NCBI RefSeq assembly: GCF_018100905.1
Contig: NZ_JAGJEG010000003.1
Span: 62,001 to 126,000, forward strand
Origin: Pseudoalteromonas sp. MMG010
GTDB taxonomy: Bacteria > Pseudomonadota > Gammaproteobacteria > Enterobacterales > Alteromonadaceae
Direction: 5' to 3'
Length of the DNA stretch: 64,000 nucleotides
Shown: piece by piece, positions 7,685 to 16,682 of the stretch
How positions within the stretch are numbered: position 1 is the first letter of the stretch
Layout: every line of letters starts with the position of its first letter
The notes under the pieces: generated by a model
The model's input: the letters and a program-made list of their open reading frames with translations, nothing else
The model's database searches: none
Told to the model about the DNA's origin: nothing
Translations under genes and position numbers: made by a program

Positions 7685-9349
7685 ATGTTAAACAGTCAAT
7701 CGGCGTTTTTAAAGCATTCAAAACAAGTTTACTTTGGTATTTCTGTATTGATTGTTATCACTTTTAATATATTACTGAATCATGCATTGCATCAGCATCT
7801 TCATAATGTTGGAGAGTTACTTGTTAAACAAATTTATATGCTTCAGTTGGATCCTGTTCTACATAAAGAAGTAACGAATGCATTGCTGAAAAACAGCCAC
7901 TTTATGCTTGAGCCCACTGATTCACCCAAATATTTTCAACATATTATTAAACTAGAGCGGGAGGTTTTTAGCTTTAAAACATTAAGCCTTAGTTTATATC
8001 ATTGGCCTGCGTGGGTGATTAAAAGCTATGTTTTTATTTTATTAAATATTGTGTTGTTAGGGGCTATTGCATGGGGAATACGATGGTGGAGTACGTTATT
8101 TGTTATTAAAGAGCCACTAAAAGTGTCTGTTTTTAACAAAGGGGGACCTGTAGTTAAAAAAGCAGCCGAGCATTTTTTAAAGCTTCCAAAAACAAGTGTT
8201 TTAAGCAACCCTTCTTTACAAAATATATTTATTATAGCCAATATCAGCGGCGAGTTTCATTCGTTCAAAAATACAGTCGGTATTCTTCAAAGCGCTTTAA
8301 AGTCTTCACTTTTAAGCTTCCCTAAGGTTTCTGTTAAATCATTAAAAAATGATGAGTTTGCAATTACAATTCTAGATGTAAAAACAACAAATATAGATGA
8401 GTTTATACAGCAAGTATATCAGGGCGTTTATGTGTGTTGTCAGCGGTATGAGAGAGCGATAAAACAAAAAATAAAATTTGGCGTATGTAACTATTACGCT
8501 GATGCTGAACAGGTATCGGTATATTTATTAGCTAGATCGGCGTTAAATAAGGTGCTTAAAGAGCAAGGAAAAGATATATGGCGATATGAAATGAATCGTG
8601 AACAGCTAGGTACGTTATCTAATATAAAAGTGGTTAATCGTATTAAAGAGAATAAGTTTATTATTTTATTTCAGCCCTTATTTGATTTAACAGAAGGTGA
8701 GATCATACAACATGAGGCACTTATTAGAATAAAAAGTACGGCTGACGGTCTTATTGCTGCTCACTCTTTTATAGAGCAGGTTAAAAATGTGGATGACGCA
8801 TTATTAGTCGACAAAGCAGTTATTACGCAAGTAAAGAAAACACTTTCGACCGAACCTAGTTCTATTAAAATTAGTGTTAACTTACATACTAATAATTGGG
8901 TTAGTTATAGTTTTTGGCAGTGGTTATTGGCGCAGTTAAATCATGAACAGTTTAATAAAAAAATTGAGTTTGGGATTAAAGAAAGTCACTTTATGACCCA
9001 TAAAAAAGCCATTTTAGATATCGTAAAATTATTACACTTGCAGCATATGTGTATTGTTATTGATGATATACAAAGCATTGAAAATATTTTTGAGTTATCT
9101 CAGTGTATTAATGTAAAAGCAATAAAGTTAAGTTATCAGTTGGTCCATTTAATTAATATTAATGAGCAATTACAGCGCCAAGTAAGAGAAATTGTTTTAC
9201 TGTCGAGTAGCCTACAAATACCTGTGTATGCTGTTGGTATTGAAACTAAAAGTGAATTAAACACATTAACTAAGTTAGGGGTAAGTGCTGCACAAGGGTT
9301 TTATTTTTCTGAGCCGCTAGGTGAGTTTAATCAAGTTGTGTTTCATTAA
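7685..9349 (+). CDS. csrD: CsrD/MshH-like membrane protein with degenerate GGDEF and EAL domains
   Basis: This matches CsrD (called MshH in Vibrio), which in E. coli steers RNase E degradation of the Csr small RNAs without making or cutting cyclic-di-GMP. Two membrane spans lie near residues 17-36 and 112-137 (numbered from ATG 7685), with a periplasmic part between them. The GGDEF site is KNDEF. The EAL part keeps HEALIRI, but DDFGTG is replaced by DDIQS and the catalytic Lys-Asp region by KLSYQLV, so both enzymes look inactive, as expected of the family. The gene sits at the head of the msh locus, as in Vibrio. A TTG start at 7601 would add 28 residues; neither start has a clear ribosome binding site, and the ATG gives the more usual short cytoplasmic lead. 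Confidence 0.85.
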   Translation: MLNSQSAFLKHSKQVYFGISVLIVITFNILLNHALHQHLHNVGELLVKQIYMLQLDPVLHKEVTNALLKNSHFMLEPTDSPKYFQHIIKLEREVFSFKTLSLSLYHWPAWVIKSYVFILLNIVLLGAIAWGIRWWSTLFVIKEPLKVSVFNKGGPVVKKAAEHFLKLPKTSVLSNPSLQNIFIIANISGEFHSFKNTVGILQSALKSSLLSFPKVSVKSLKNDEFAITILDVKTTNIDEFIQQVYQGVYVCCQRYERAIKQKIKFGVCNYYADAEQVSVYLLARSALNKVLKEQGKDIWRYEMNREQLGTLSNIKVVNRIKENKFIILFQPLFDLTEGEIIQHEALIRIKSTADGLIAAHSFIEQVKNVDDALLVDKAVITQVKKTLSTEPSSIKISVNLHTNNWVSYSFWQWLLAQLNHEQFNKKIEFGIKESHFMTHKKAILDIVKLLHLQHMCIVIDDIQSIENIFELSQCINVKAIKLSYQLVHLININEQLQRQVREIVLLSSSLQIPVYAVGIETKSELNTLTKLGVSAAQGFYFSEPLGEFNQVVFH

Positions 9350-9369
9350 TTTTTTATGTTAGGTGAATG

Positions 9370-9411
9370 GATAACATTCAAACTCTATAAAATATAGGGT
9401 TTATTGTTATC
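9370..9411. terminator. Bidirectional hairpin between converging genes
   Basis: The inner stem AAACTCTATA / TATAGGGTTT (9380-9389 with 9393-9402, one G-T pair) is nested in an outer GATAAC / GTTATC pair (9370-9375 with 9406-9411). It lies between the convergent csrD/mshH and ACC-deaminase-like genes. The T tract is poor, so termination strength is uncertain. Confidence 0.5.
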
Positions 9412-9456
9412 TGAATCATAGTTAACGGCTTTATTTATGAGTTAAATAGGGCATTT

Positions 9457-10350
9457 TTATATTAATCCTCGGTATTTTAATCCGTCGAGTCCTTGTAAGC
9501 CTCCTGTATGAATCGCAATAATGCGAGTGTTCGGCCTAAAGTAATCTTGCTCTATTAATTGCCATAAAGCATACATCATTTTCCCACTGTAAATTGGCTC
9601 TAGTGGCAAGTTATGTTGTGTTTGCATAGTTTGACAAAATTGCCATAACTCAGGTGTGAATTTACCGTACCCACCATCATGAAAATTACACATTAATTGC
9701 CAATTATTTTGTGTGGCTGCTTTTGAACTTAATTTACAAATTTCTTGTTTTAAATACTCAGCTTGTTTTAATACGGCAATACCAATAACTTGTGTTAATT
9801 TATTACTACCCTCAATGAGTCCTGCAAGCGTACCTCCACTACCAGTAGGGCATACAAGCACATCATGCTCAGGCAAACTTTGTGCTAATTCCATACAGCC
9901 CGGTATAGCAAGTTCATTACTACCCCCTTCAGGAACAATATAAGCATTAGGAAAGCGTTGTTGTAATTCATGTAGATATTCAGGATTGTTACGTTCTTTA
10001 TATTCTAAACGAGTCACGGGATGTAATTGCATATTACATTGTTTGGCGAACTTTAATGTTGGATTATTTATATCTAATTGTGGGCCTCTTATGATCCCAT
10101 GAGTTATAAAGTTAAAGTGTTTTCCGGCAGCGGCACACGCGTGAATATGATTTGAAAATGCCCCGCCAAACGTCAGTAATTCAGATTTATTGTATTGCTT
10201 CATTTGCACTAAATTATACTTAAGTTTTCGCCATTTGTTACCATTTATTAACATGTGGATTTGGTCATCACGCTGTACATGTAAAGACACACCTTTATGC
10301 ATAAGTAGGGTGCTATTTATTTGTTGTAAATGGAGTTTTTTTTCATTCAT
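9457..10350 (-). CDS. PLP-dependent ACC deaminase / D-cysteine desulfhydrase family protein
   Basis: This cytoplasmic fold-type II PLP enzyme of 297 residues is related to 1-aminocyclopropane-1-carboxylate deaminase and D-cysteine desulfhydrase. The PLP lysine lies in GNKWRKLKYNL near residues 35-45; FGGAFSNHIHACAAA near 60-75 matches the substrate/cofactor Ser-Asn-His block, and CPTGSGGTLAGLIEG near 165-180 is the phosphate-binding loop. In this family D-cysteine desulfhydrase is the commoner activity in gammaproteobacteria; true ACC deaminase cannot be claimed from sequence by eye. The start at 10350 (MNEKKLHLQQ) is preferred over 10410, whose extra 20 residues run into the msh divergent promoter region. 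It is divergent from mshI and convergent with csrD/mshH. Confidence 0.8.
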   Translation of the reverse strand: MNEKKLHLQQINSTLLMHKGVSLHVQRDDQIHMLINGNKWRKLKYNLVQMKQYNKSELLTFGGAFSNHIHACAAAGKHFNFITHGIIRGPQLDINNPTLKFAKQCNMQLHPVTRLEYKERNNPEYLHELQQRFPNAYIVPEGGSNELAIPGCMELAQSLPEHDVLVCPTGSGGTLAGLIEGSNKLTQVIGIAVLKQAEYLKQEICKLSSKAATQNNWQLMCNFHDGGYGKFTPELWQFCQTMQTQHNLPLEPIYSGKMMYALWQLIEQDYFRPNTRIIAIHTGGLQGLDGLKYRGLI

Positions 10351-10443
10351 TATTTTTATTTTCACTTTTTTAAATTCATTACTTGGTATTTTTATAAAAA
10401 TGTACCACAATTAGATACACAGTTTTTTAACATAAGTGTTTAT

Positions 10444-11370
10444 ATGAGTAGTAAGCTGTTTTCGTTATTTCCATGGTTGAAATTAGGTTTAAGTAAAAAT
10501 ACAGTTTTAGGTATTGCTGTTTACGGCAGTGCGGTAAACGCAGTATGCCTAACTAAAAGTAACGGACAATGGCTAGTTGCTAAATATCACTCTATAGATG
10601 TTTCAGATGAAAGTGATTATATGGCGGCTATCGCTGCGTGTACAAATGCAGTATGTAAAGAACCTTGTAAAGTAAACCTAGTTCTTCCGCATTTTTTTTA
10701 TCAAATAGTGCAAATGGAAAAGCCAACCTTATCAGATGATGAAATAACGCAATCTTTACCTTGGTTAGCTAAAGATTTTGTTGATATTGCCCCCGAAAAT
10801 ATTGTTGCCGATTTTACCGATTACCCCATTTCTTTGCCAATGCAAAGTAATAAAATGAATGTATTTATTACTAATAAAGAGCAAGTAAAGCCATTAGTCG
10901 ATGTTTTTAAAAAGTTAAAACCGGCATTACGTTCAATTACATCTGAAGAAATGATTTTAGTAACGCTATTTGGTAATGATAGTCATGCTCATATGCTTAT
11001 CGTGCAGCATGTAGGGCACGAACCTCGAATTTTAATAATTAGAAATGGGCAACTGCTACTAGCACGGCGCTTAAATGGGTTATTAGGTCTTATTAATAAC
11101 AGTCAATCTTTAATTGAGTCGTTAGGGCTTGAAATCCAACGCTCGATGGATTTTTTTGAAAGCCAGTTAAAGCAACCTCCTATCAGAAGTATTCAATTAC
11201 AATGTGATGATTTATCGTCTTTATCACTAAAGGCCGGTTTAGCTGAGTATTTAGAAATTCAAGTAACTGACTTTACTCCCCAAATAGATATAGCCCAATC
11301 ACTCGAACCTAGTTACTACTATGCACTTGGGGCTGCGTTTCAATTAATTGATACGGAGTTAGTCGAATGA
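10444..11370 (+). CDS. mshI: MSHA biogenesis protein MshI (PilM-like)
   Basis: A PilM-like cytoplasmic actin-fold protein of 308 residues is expected to anchor the inner-membrane platform of the MSHA type IV pilus. Strands such as NTVLGIAVYGSAVNAVCL near residues 20-37 and the C-terminal LEPSYYYALGAAFQLI fit the PilM/MshI family. The ATG at 10444 (MSSKLFSLFPW) is chosen because the longer frame to 10330 would overlap the opposite gene and its upstream region. The last four bases overlap the next gene (ATGA-type), so translation is probably coupled. Confidence 0.85.
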   Translation: MSSKLFSLFPWLKLGLSKNTVLGIAVYGSAVNAVCLTKSNGQWLVAKYHSIDVSDESDYMAAIAACTNAVCKEPCKVNLVLPHFFYQIVQMEKPTLSDDEITQSLPWLAKDFVDIAPENIVADFTDYPISLPMQSNKMNVFITNKEQVKPLVDVFKKLKPALRSITSEEMILVTLFGNDSHAHMLIVQHVGHEPRILIIRNGQLLLARRLNGLLGLINNSQSLIESLGLEIQRSMDFFESQLKQPPIRSIQLQCDDLSSLSLKAGLAEYLEIQVTDFTPQIDIAQSLEPSYYYALGAAFQLIDTELVE

Positions 11371-11966
11371 AAAACCGGATTAATTTTTATCAAAAATCAT
11401 TGAGAATAAAATACGATCCCGTTCCGCTGGCGTTATTACTGGGTACTTGGTTAGCTGCATTCGTGTTTGTTTTTATTGTATGGGGAGGATATTTTTTTCA
11501 ACAAAATATACAAAGCTCCCTTTCAATACAAAGTATCAACGAACTAGCTCAGGCTAAGTTAAAATTACAAAAATTAAAAACTCAGCTTAGCGATAAGCAA
11601 TATAAGCAACCTCTCATAGAACAATTAAGAAGCTTGCAACAAGAGCAATTGCACAAGCGGCAAATATTTGCGTATTTAGCTGATGCTTCAACACAAGCCA
11701 TTACTGATTATGCACAAGTTATGCAAGATTTAGCGAGATATCATGAGCCGAATGTTTGGCTAACACGGCTACAATTTTCAGGTCAAAAAATATTATTACA
11801 AGGGCATGTCAGTGAATCAAAGTATTTACCATTATGGTTTAGTAACCTGCATAAATCGTCCTTTTTTATAGACAAAGAGTTTTCGGTTGTGGAATTTAGT
11901 CAAGACGGCGATGGAATGAGTTTTAATGTGGCAACCGACATATCTACCATCGAGGTAAAGCCATGA
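11367..11966 (+). CDS. MSHA biogenesis PilN-like protein (MshI2 type)
   Basis: This bitopic inner-membrane protein of 199 residues has one membrane span near residues 22-45 (LLGTWLAAFVFVFIVWGGY), then a coiled coil at 50-90 and a small periplasmic domain, the PilN plan. Its position between the PilM-like and PilO-like genes supports the role; Shewanella-type loci label it mshI2. It overlaps mshI by four bases and the next gene by four bases. Confidence 0.8.
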   Translation: MKNRINFYQKSLRIKYDPVPLALLLGTWLAAFVFVFIVWGGYFFQQNIQSSLSIQSINELAQAKLKLQKLKTQLSDKQYKQPLIEQLRSLQQEQLHKRQIFAYLADASTQAITDYAQVMQDLARYHEPNVWLTRLQFSGQKILLQGHVSESKYLPLWFSNLHKSSFFIDKEFSVVEFSQDGDGMSFNVATDISTIEVKP

Positions 11967-12643
11967 GTGATAGTAATAAACGTCATCGGTTGAGCTGGTG
12001 GGGTACAGCAAAAGTAAAATTTTCTCGGTTACATAAACGTGAAAAATACGCGTCGCTATTTGTTGGTTTTTTTGTCGTACTGTATTTGGGCTGGGTATTT
12101 GTCATTTCACCAACCAAGCTAAATGCGCAAAGAAAGGAAGCGCTTGCGACTGTTAAACAACAAGAGCTTAAACAGGTTGAACAGCAAATCTCCATGTTAA
12201 AACAGGCGCTTAATGTTGATTATACAAAGAAATTACGTGATGAAATTAGTACAACCAAGCAGTCACTCAAGCAAATAAACGAAAAAATAAGCCAGTTTAG
12301 TCAAAGCTTTACTGCTGCCAAACAAGTACCTGTTGTACTAAAAGATTTACTTTTAAGTACACCTAATGTGCAAGTGGTGGCCTTTGAAGTTATGCCAGCT
12401 AAAGCGATTGATGTTGAGAAGCTAGGTGAGCACGATGCACAAACATTATTTTTTGAACATCAAATGTTGGTTACCTTAGAGGGGAGCTACTTTGATTTAC
12501 AGCAATACCTTGCAAGTTTACAACATCGACAAAAAAAACTACTGATCCGAGCGTTTAACTACCAAGTTACACAATACCCAAATGCTAAATTAACTTTGCA
12601 AATAGCAACGGTGGGGGCAAATGAAACATTTATTATTTTATAA
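11963..12643 (+). CDS. mshJ: MSHA biogenesis protein MshJ (PilO-like)
   Basis: This 226-residue bitopic inner-membrane protein has a basic cytoplasmic start, a membrane span near residues 29-50 (YASLFVGFFVVLYLGWVFV), a long coiled coil (about 58-115, rich in Gln and Lys) and a periplasmic ferredoxin-like domain with FFEHQMLVTLEGSYFDLQQY near 165-185. This is the PilO plan; with the PilN-like protein it would form the alignment complex linking platform and secretin. It overlaps mshK by 23 bases. Confidence 0.85.
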   Translation: MSDSNKRHRLSWWGTAKVKFSRLHKREKYASLFVGFFVVLYLGWVFVISPTKLNAQRKEALATVKQQELKQVEQQISMLKQALNVDYTKKLRDEISTTKQSLKQINEKISQFSQSFTAAKQVPVVLKDLLLSTPNVQVVAFEVMPAKAIDVEKLGEHDAQTLFFEHQMLVTLEGSYFDLQQYLASLQHRQKKLLIRAFNYQVTQYPNAKLTLQIATVGANETFIIL

Positions 12644-12944
12644 CGTTTGTTTGGCGGCATTATGTTTAGGTGCTAACTGTTTTGCGTCGCAATTATTAGA
12701 TCCGACAAAACCACCAACACAGCGTGTGATTGAGAGTGATCTTGTAAATAAAACCACTTTGAAGTTACAAACAATTATTAAAACTAGCACGGCATATAAA
12801 GCCATTATTTCAGGAACCATTTATCAGGTTGGCGATACGGTTAACAACCTTCGAGTGCTAACGATTACTGCCAAACAAGTAGTGTTAGCAAATAACGATA
12901 AGCAAATAAAATTAGACCTATATCATTATGAAATTAAAAAATAA
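12621..12944 (+). CDS. mshK: MSHA biogenesis protein MshK
   Basis: A small exported protein of 107 residues has a signal peptide ending near NCFAS (residue 23), then LLDPTKPP, the usual start of mature MshK/PilP-like proteins, and a compact beta domain with AIISGTIYQVGDTVNNLRV. As a PilP counterpart it should connect the PilN/O-like complex to the MshL secretin. It starts inside mshJ and its end overlaps mshL by 17 bases. Confidence 0.85.
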   Translation: MKHLLFYNVCLAALCLGANCFASQLLDPTKPPTQRVIESDLVNKTTLKLQTIIKTSTAYKAIISGTIYQVGDTVNNLRVLTITAKQVVLANNDKQIKLDLYHYEIKK

Positions 12945-14586
12945 TTTATATCGCCAATGGCTTGCTATGTTTTTATTACCGGCGATGTTAGCAGGTTGCC
13001 ATAGCTTTGACCCAGGCAAAGAGATAAAACCACACATTGAAAAAGAATTGGTGTCACAGCAGCAAGAAATCACGCCTGTCGTGCCGCTTGAGGTGCCCAA
13101 TACGCTAACACAAAGTTTACTGTCGGGCATTGATTCGGGTGCCGGTTTAAACAATCAAGTATCTATAAAGCGTTTTGATGTTGCTGCTAAGGATGTTGAT
13201 ATCAATGCATTTTTTACTGGTTTGACTGATGGCACCCCATACAGTGTTGCTGTTCACCCTGAAGTGAATGGGACGATTAGCTTAAATTTAAAAAATGTTT
13301 CTTTTGATGAGGTTATCGCTGTTATTAAACGTATGTATCCACTGGATATTGTTAATGAGGGGCGTATTGTTCAGGTACTCCCTTCTAAAATGCGCACTGA
13401 AACAATCCCTGTCAATTATCTAATGATGAAACGACATGGGCAATCTACAGTTAGTGTAGTTGCCGGAGGGGTTAGTCAAAACACCCAAGCTGGCAACATA
13501 AGTTCAGGCAATAGCTCAGCAAATAATTCATTAAGTAATAACCAAGGGGGTAATGCCAATAATCAAAATAGCAATATGAATGGCTCGCGGATTCAAACGA
13601 CGAGCGAAAATGATTTTTGGAAAGATTTAGAGGTTGCCCTTCAATCACTCATAGGAGCAAGTGATGGCCGTTATGTTATCGCGAGTCCACAAGCTAGCTT
13701 AGTAACGGTAAACGCATTACCGAGTGAGATACATCAATTAAAAGAGTTTTTACGTCAAAGCCAAGAGAATCTTCAACGCCAAGTCATACTTGAAGCTAAA
13801 ATTGTTGAAATAACACTCACCGATGAATACCAGCAAGGTGTTAATTGGGATCGTATTTCAAGTGGTTTAGGCGGCGGAATTTCATTTGCCACTTCAGCAG
13901 GAGCTATTGGTAATACAATTTCTGCAACGTTGGGTGGTGTGTCGTCATTAACGATAGAAAAAGGTGATTTTAGTGGTGTCATTAGTCTTTTAGAAACCCA
14001 AGGCGATGTTCAAATGTTGTCTAATCCTCGTGTGACAGCAACGAATAATCAAAAAGCAGTTATTAAAGTAGGCCAAGATGAATACTTTGTTACTAATGTT
14101 TCTAATACTACGGTTACAGGTACATCAACAACCACTTCGCCAGAGATCGATCTTACGCCTTTTTTCTCTGGTATTGCGTTAGATGTGACACCACAAATTG
14201 ATAAGTACGGTTCGGTAATTTTACATGTACATCCTTCGGTCACAGAAACGCAAGAGCAGTTAAAAGTGATTACATTAGATGATCAACGCTTTGAACTGCC
14301 GTTAGCGCAAAGTAATATTCGAGAGTCTGACACCGTAATACGTGCACAAAGTGGCGAAATAGTTGTGATTGGCGGGTTAATGCAAACTACAACACAAGAT
14401 CAAGAATCTAAAACTCCTGTCTTAGGGGATATCCCTTTAGTCGGTAACTTTTTTAAAAGTATTAATAAACTGCAAGAGAAAAAAGAGCTTATTATTTTAA
14501 TAAAGCCAACTGTAGTAATGCCCGATACATGGCAAAAACAACAAGCACATAGTCGCCAGTTATTAAACACTTGGTATGAGAACTAA
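12928..14586 (+). CDS. mshL: MSHA outer-membrane secretin MshL
   Basis: The lipobox LAGC puts the mature N-terminus at Cys24, so this is a lipid-anchored secretin of 552 residues forming the outer-membrane pore for the pilus. Residues about 65-150 resemble the STN/N0-type domain (DVAAKDVDINAFFTGL). An Asn/Ser/Gly-rich loop at about 180-222 splits the N1-like part. Residues about 280-545 form the secretin core, with VILEAKIVEITLTDEYQQGV and the late gate-region block VIGGLMQ and KTPVLGDIPLVGNFFKS typical of GspD/PilQ. Three bases separate it from mshM. Confidence 0.93.
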   Translation: MKLKNNLYRQWLAMFLLPAMLAGCHSFDPGKEIKPHIEKELVSQQQEITPVVPLEVPNTLTQSLLSGIDSGAGLNNQVSIKRFDVAAKDVDINAFFTGLTDGTPYSVAVHPEVNGTISLNLKNVSFDEVIAVIKRMYPLDIVNEGRIVQVLPSKMRTETIPVNYLMMKRHGQSTVSVVAGGVSQNTQAGNISSGNSSANNSLSNNQGGNANNQNSNMNGSRIQTTSENDFWKDLEVALQSLIGASDGRYVIASPQASLVTVNALPSEIHQLKEFLRQSQENLQRQVILEAKIVEITLTDEYQQGVNWDRISSGLGGGISFATSAGAIGNTISATLGGVSSLTIEKGDFSGVISLLETQGDVQMLSNPRVTATNNQKAVIKVGQDEYFVTNVSNTTVTGTSTTTSPEIDLTPFFSGIALDVTPQIDKYGSVILHVHPSVTETQEQLKVITLDDQRFELPLAQSNIRESDTVIRAQSGEIVVIGGLMQTTTQDQESKTPVLGDIPLVGNFFKSINKLQEKKELIILIKPTVVMPDTWQKQQAHSRQLLNTWYEN

Positions 14587-14589
14587 GCG

Positions 14590-15492
14590 ATGTATTTAAG
14601 TTTTTTTAATCTCAGTGAAATGCCATTCACGCTTACCCCAAATACACAGTTTTTTTGTGCGCTGGCCCCTCATCATGAAGCAATGCAAGTATTGACGACC
14701 GCACTATCAATGGGTGAAGGATTTATTAAGGTAACTGGCGAAGTAGGCACAGGAAAAACGTTACTATGTCGAAAATTACTCAATCAAATAGAGCAAGAGT
14801 ATTGTGTTGCATACTTGCCCAATTCCTATTTAGGGCCTGATGAATTACGTTGGGCACTTGCTGTAGAGTTAGGCATGGAGGTTGATAAAACACTCGACCA
14901 GCAAGCATTAAGTCAGTTAATAAATCACCACCTATTGGCGTTACAAAGCGAAAATAAGCGAGTTGTATTACTGATAGACGAAGCACAATGTTTAAGTTGG
15001 GATGCTTTAGAAGCTTTACGCTTATTTACTAATTTAGAGACTGAAAGTGAAAAATTAATTCAAGTCGTCCTGTTTGGTCAACCTGAACTCGATGACAAGT
15101 TAGCGAACAATCGAGTTAGACAACTTCGTCAGCGTATTAGTTTTTCATACACGCTTCGAGCAATGACGGCAGCAGAAGTTATTTATTATATAAATCATCG
15201 ATTGCAAGTCGCTGGGTTTAATCAGCCTCCTTTATTTAATAATCAATTAGGTCTGAAAATAGCTAGGGCGAGTAGAGGGATCCCTCGTTTAGTGAATATT
15301 TTATGCCATAAAACATTGCTACAAGCTTACGGTGAAGGGGTAAGTAGTGTCAGTGCCGCGCATATTAAGCTTGCAGTAAAAGATACTGAAGATTGCACAG
15401 CGATGACTTTTAACAAGCAGTGGGCGTATTTTGCTATTGCTATCACAGTATTGAGTATTGCGGTACTTGGCTTATGGAGACAAGCGCTATGA
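14590..15492 (+). CDS. mshM: MSHA biogenesis ATPase MshM (ExeA-like AAA)
   Basis: An AAA ATPase of the ExeA/GspA type with Walker A GEVGTGKT (residues 50-57) and Walker B VVLLIDE (125-131). The start MYLSFFNLSEMPFTLTPNT is typical of the family. One membrane span closes the protein (about 278-298), without the peptidoglycan-binding domain of GspA. In relatives MshM helps insert or multimerise the secretin. It overlaps mshN by an ATGA. Confidence 0.9.
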   Translation: MYLSFFNLSEMPFTLTPNTQFFCALAPHHEAMQVLTTALSMGEGFIKVTGEVGTGKTLLCRKLLNQIEQEYCVAYLPNSYLGPDELRWALAVELGMEVDKTLDQQALSQLINHHLLALQSENKRVVLLIDEAQCLSWDALEALRLFTNLETESEKLIQVVLFGQPELDDKLANNRVRQLRQRISFSYTLRAMTAAEVIYYINHRLQVAGFNQPPLFNNQLGLKIARASRGIPRLVNILCHKTLLQAYGEGVSSVSAAHIKLAVKDTEDCTAMTFNKQWAYFAIAITVLSIAVLGLWRQAL

Positions 15493-16682
15493 GTGTGATA
15501 AATAGCATGCTAAAGAACATAGACCAACGCGAAAGTAAGCCTGTTAGTACCACCGCGGGAGTATCTGTTGAACCGATTAACGATTATCAAGCATGGTTAA
15601 TTAAAGGCGGTATTGTACTGACGACGATTATCGTGATTGTCATTGCCTATTTATACATACCCGCAAATGATGCCTCTTTATCTGAACCTCAGTTACAAGC
15701 CCAAAAAAAGAGCCCTTTGGCAAATGAAGCTCAAAATGCAGTCGATGTGATTGTTAACGAATCGCTCGATGATGTAGTTCAGCATACCAATCCTAATGAA
15801 CATATAGCTGACAAAGAAGAAACAGTTTCTGTCGTTAAAAAGATGAGCTCTAACGATGGTGCCATGGCAAAAGAGATCGACAGTAAAGTATTAGCTCTTG
15901 CTAAAGAGGATGTTAAACGTGACGTTAAGGAAGCTACTGAAAACGTAGTTAACCAAAAGCTTGATGAAAGCATCGTAGCAAAAAATGTAACGACAAAGGG
16001 CATGACAAGTGCTGATGATAACGTGTCACTAAAAACACCCCCTTTAAGTACACCGGTACGCGTAAATAACAACCAAATGGTTAAAAGTAATGTGGCTATA
16101 AAAACGCCTCAACAACTTAATGAACAACAGTTAAAACAAGCAAAACAAGCATTAGAGTTTGGTTTATATAACGATGCAATTAATGATTTAAGCGCTATTT
16201 TAACTCGTGATAAACAGCATGTTGAAGCACGGACATTACTGGCGAACACTTTTTTTCAGCAGCAAGATATTGTCTCGGCTCAACAAGTGCTACAACAAGG
16301 TATTAGCCTGAATAGTGACGTTTTACTATGGCGATTAATGCTAAGTAAAGTATTGATTATGCAACAACAATATGACCAGGTTATCACGTTATTAGATACA
16401 CGTTTTAATGATCAAGGTGGGGTAGACTTTTGGTTGTTAAAAGGCACTGCTGCACAAAGTATTAATTTACACCAACAAGCAATTGATTGTTTTCAACAGT
16501 TAACTAAATTACAGCCGCAGCAAGCAAAATGGTGGCTGGCACTAGCGACTTCTACTGACGCCTTAACACGATATAAAGATGCAAAAAGGTTATATCAAAT
16601 TGCATTAGATTTAGGCGGCTTAAGTGCTGCTATGACTCAGCATGCGCTACAGCGAGTTATTGTGTTGCAGGAGGGTGTATGA
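15489..16682 (+). CDS. mshN: MSHA biogenesis protein MshN (TPR protein)
   Basis: This 397-residue bitopic protein starts MSVINSMLKNIDQRES, the conserved MshN start, and has a membrane span near residues 37-58. A long low-complexity linker (about 60-200, rich in Val, Lys, Glu, Asp) is followed by TPR-like helices from about 215 to the end (AKQALEFGLYNDAINDLSAI, AIDCFQQLTKLQPQQAKWW). The true start is 15489, not the upstream in-frame 15420, because the start of the family aligns and the ATGA overlap with mshM couples translation. The exact role is not known. Confidence 0.88.
   Translation: MSVINSMLKNIDQRESKPVSTTAGVSVEPINDYQAWLIKGGIVLTTIIVIVIAYLYIPANDASLSEPQLQAQKKSPLANEAQNAVDVIVNESLDDVVQHTNPNEHIADKEETVSVVKKMSSNDGAMAKEIDSKVLALAKEDVKRDVKEATENVVNQKLDESIVAKNVTTKGMTSADDNVSLKTPPLSTPVRVNNNQMVKSNVAIKTPQQLNEQQLKQAKQALEFGLYNDAINDLSAILTRDKQHVEARTLLANTFFQQQDIVSAQQVLQQGISLNSDVLLWRLMLSKVLIMQQQYDQVITLLDTRFNDQGGVDFWLLKGTAAQSINLHQQAIDCFQQLTKLQPQQAKWWLALATSTDALTRYKDAKRLYQIALDLGGLSAAMTQHALQRVIVLQEGV

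Noticed and set aside
12638..12820. Minus-strand ORF inside mshK
   Set aside because: It is antisense to the conserved mshK frame and has no features of its own.
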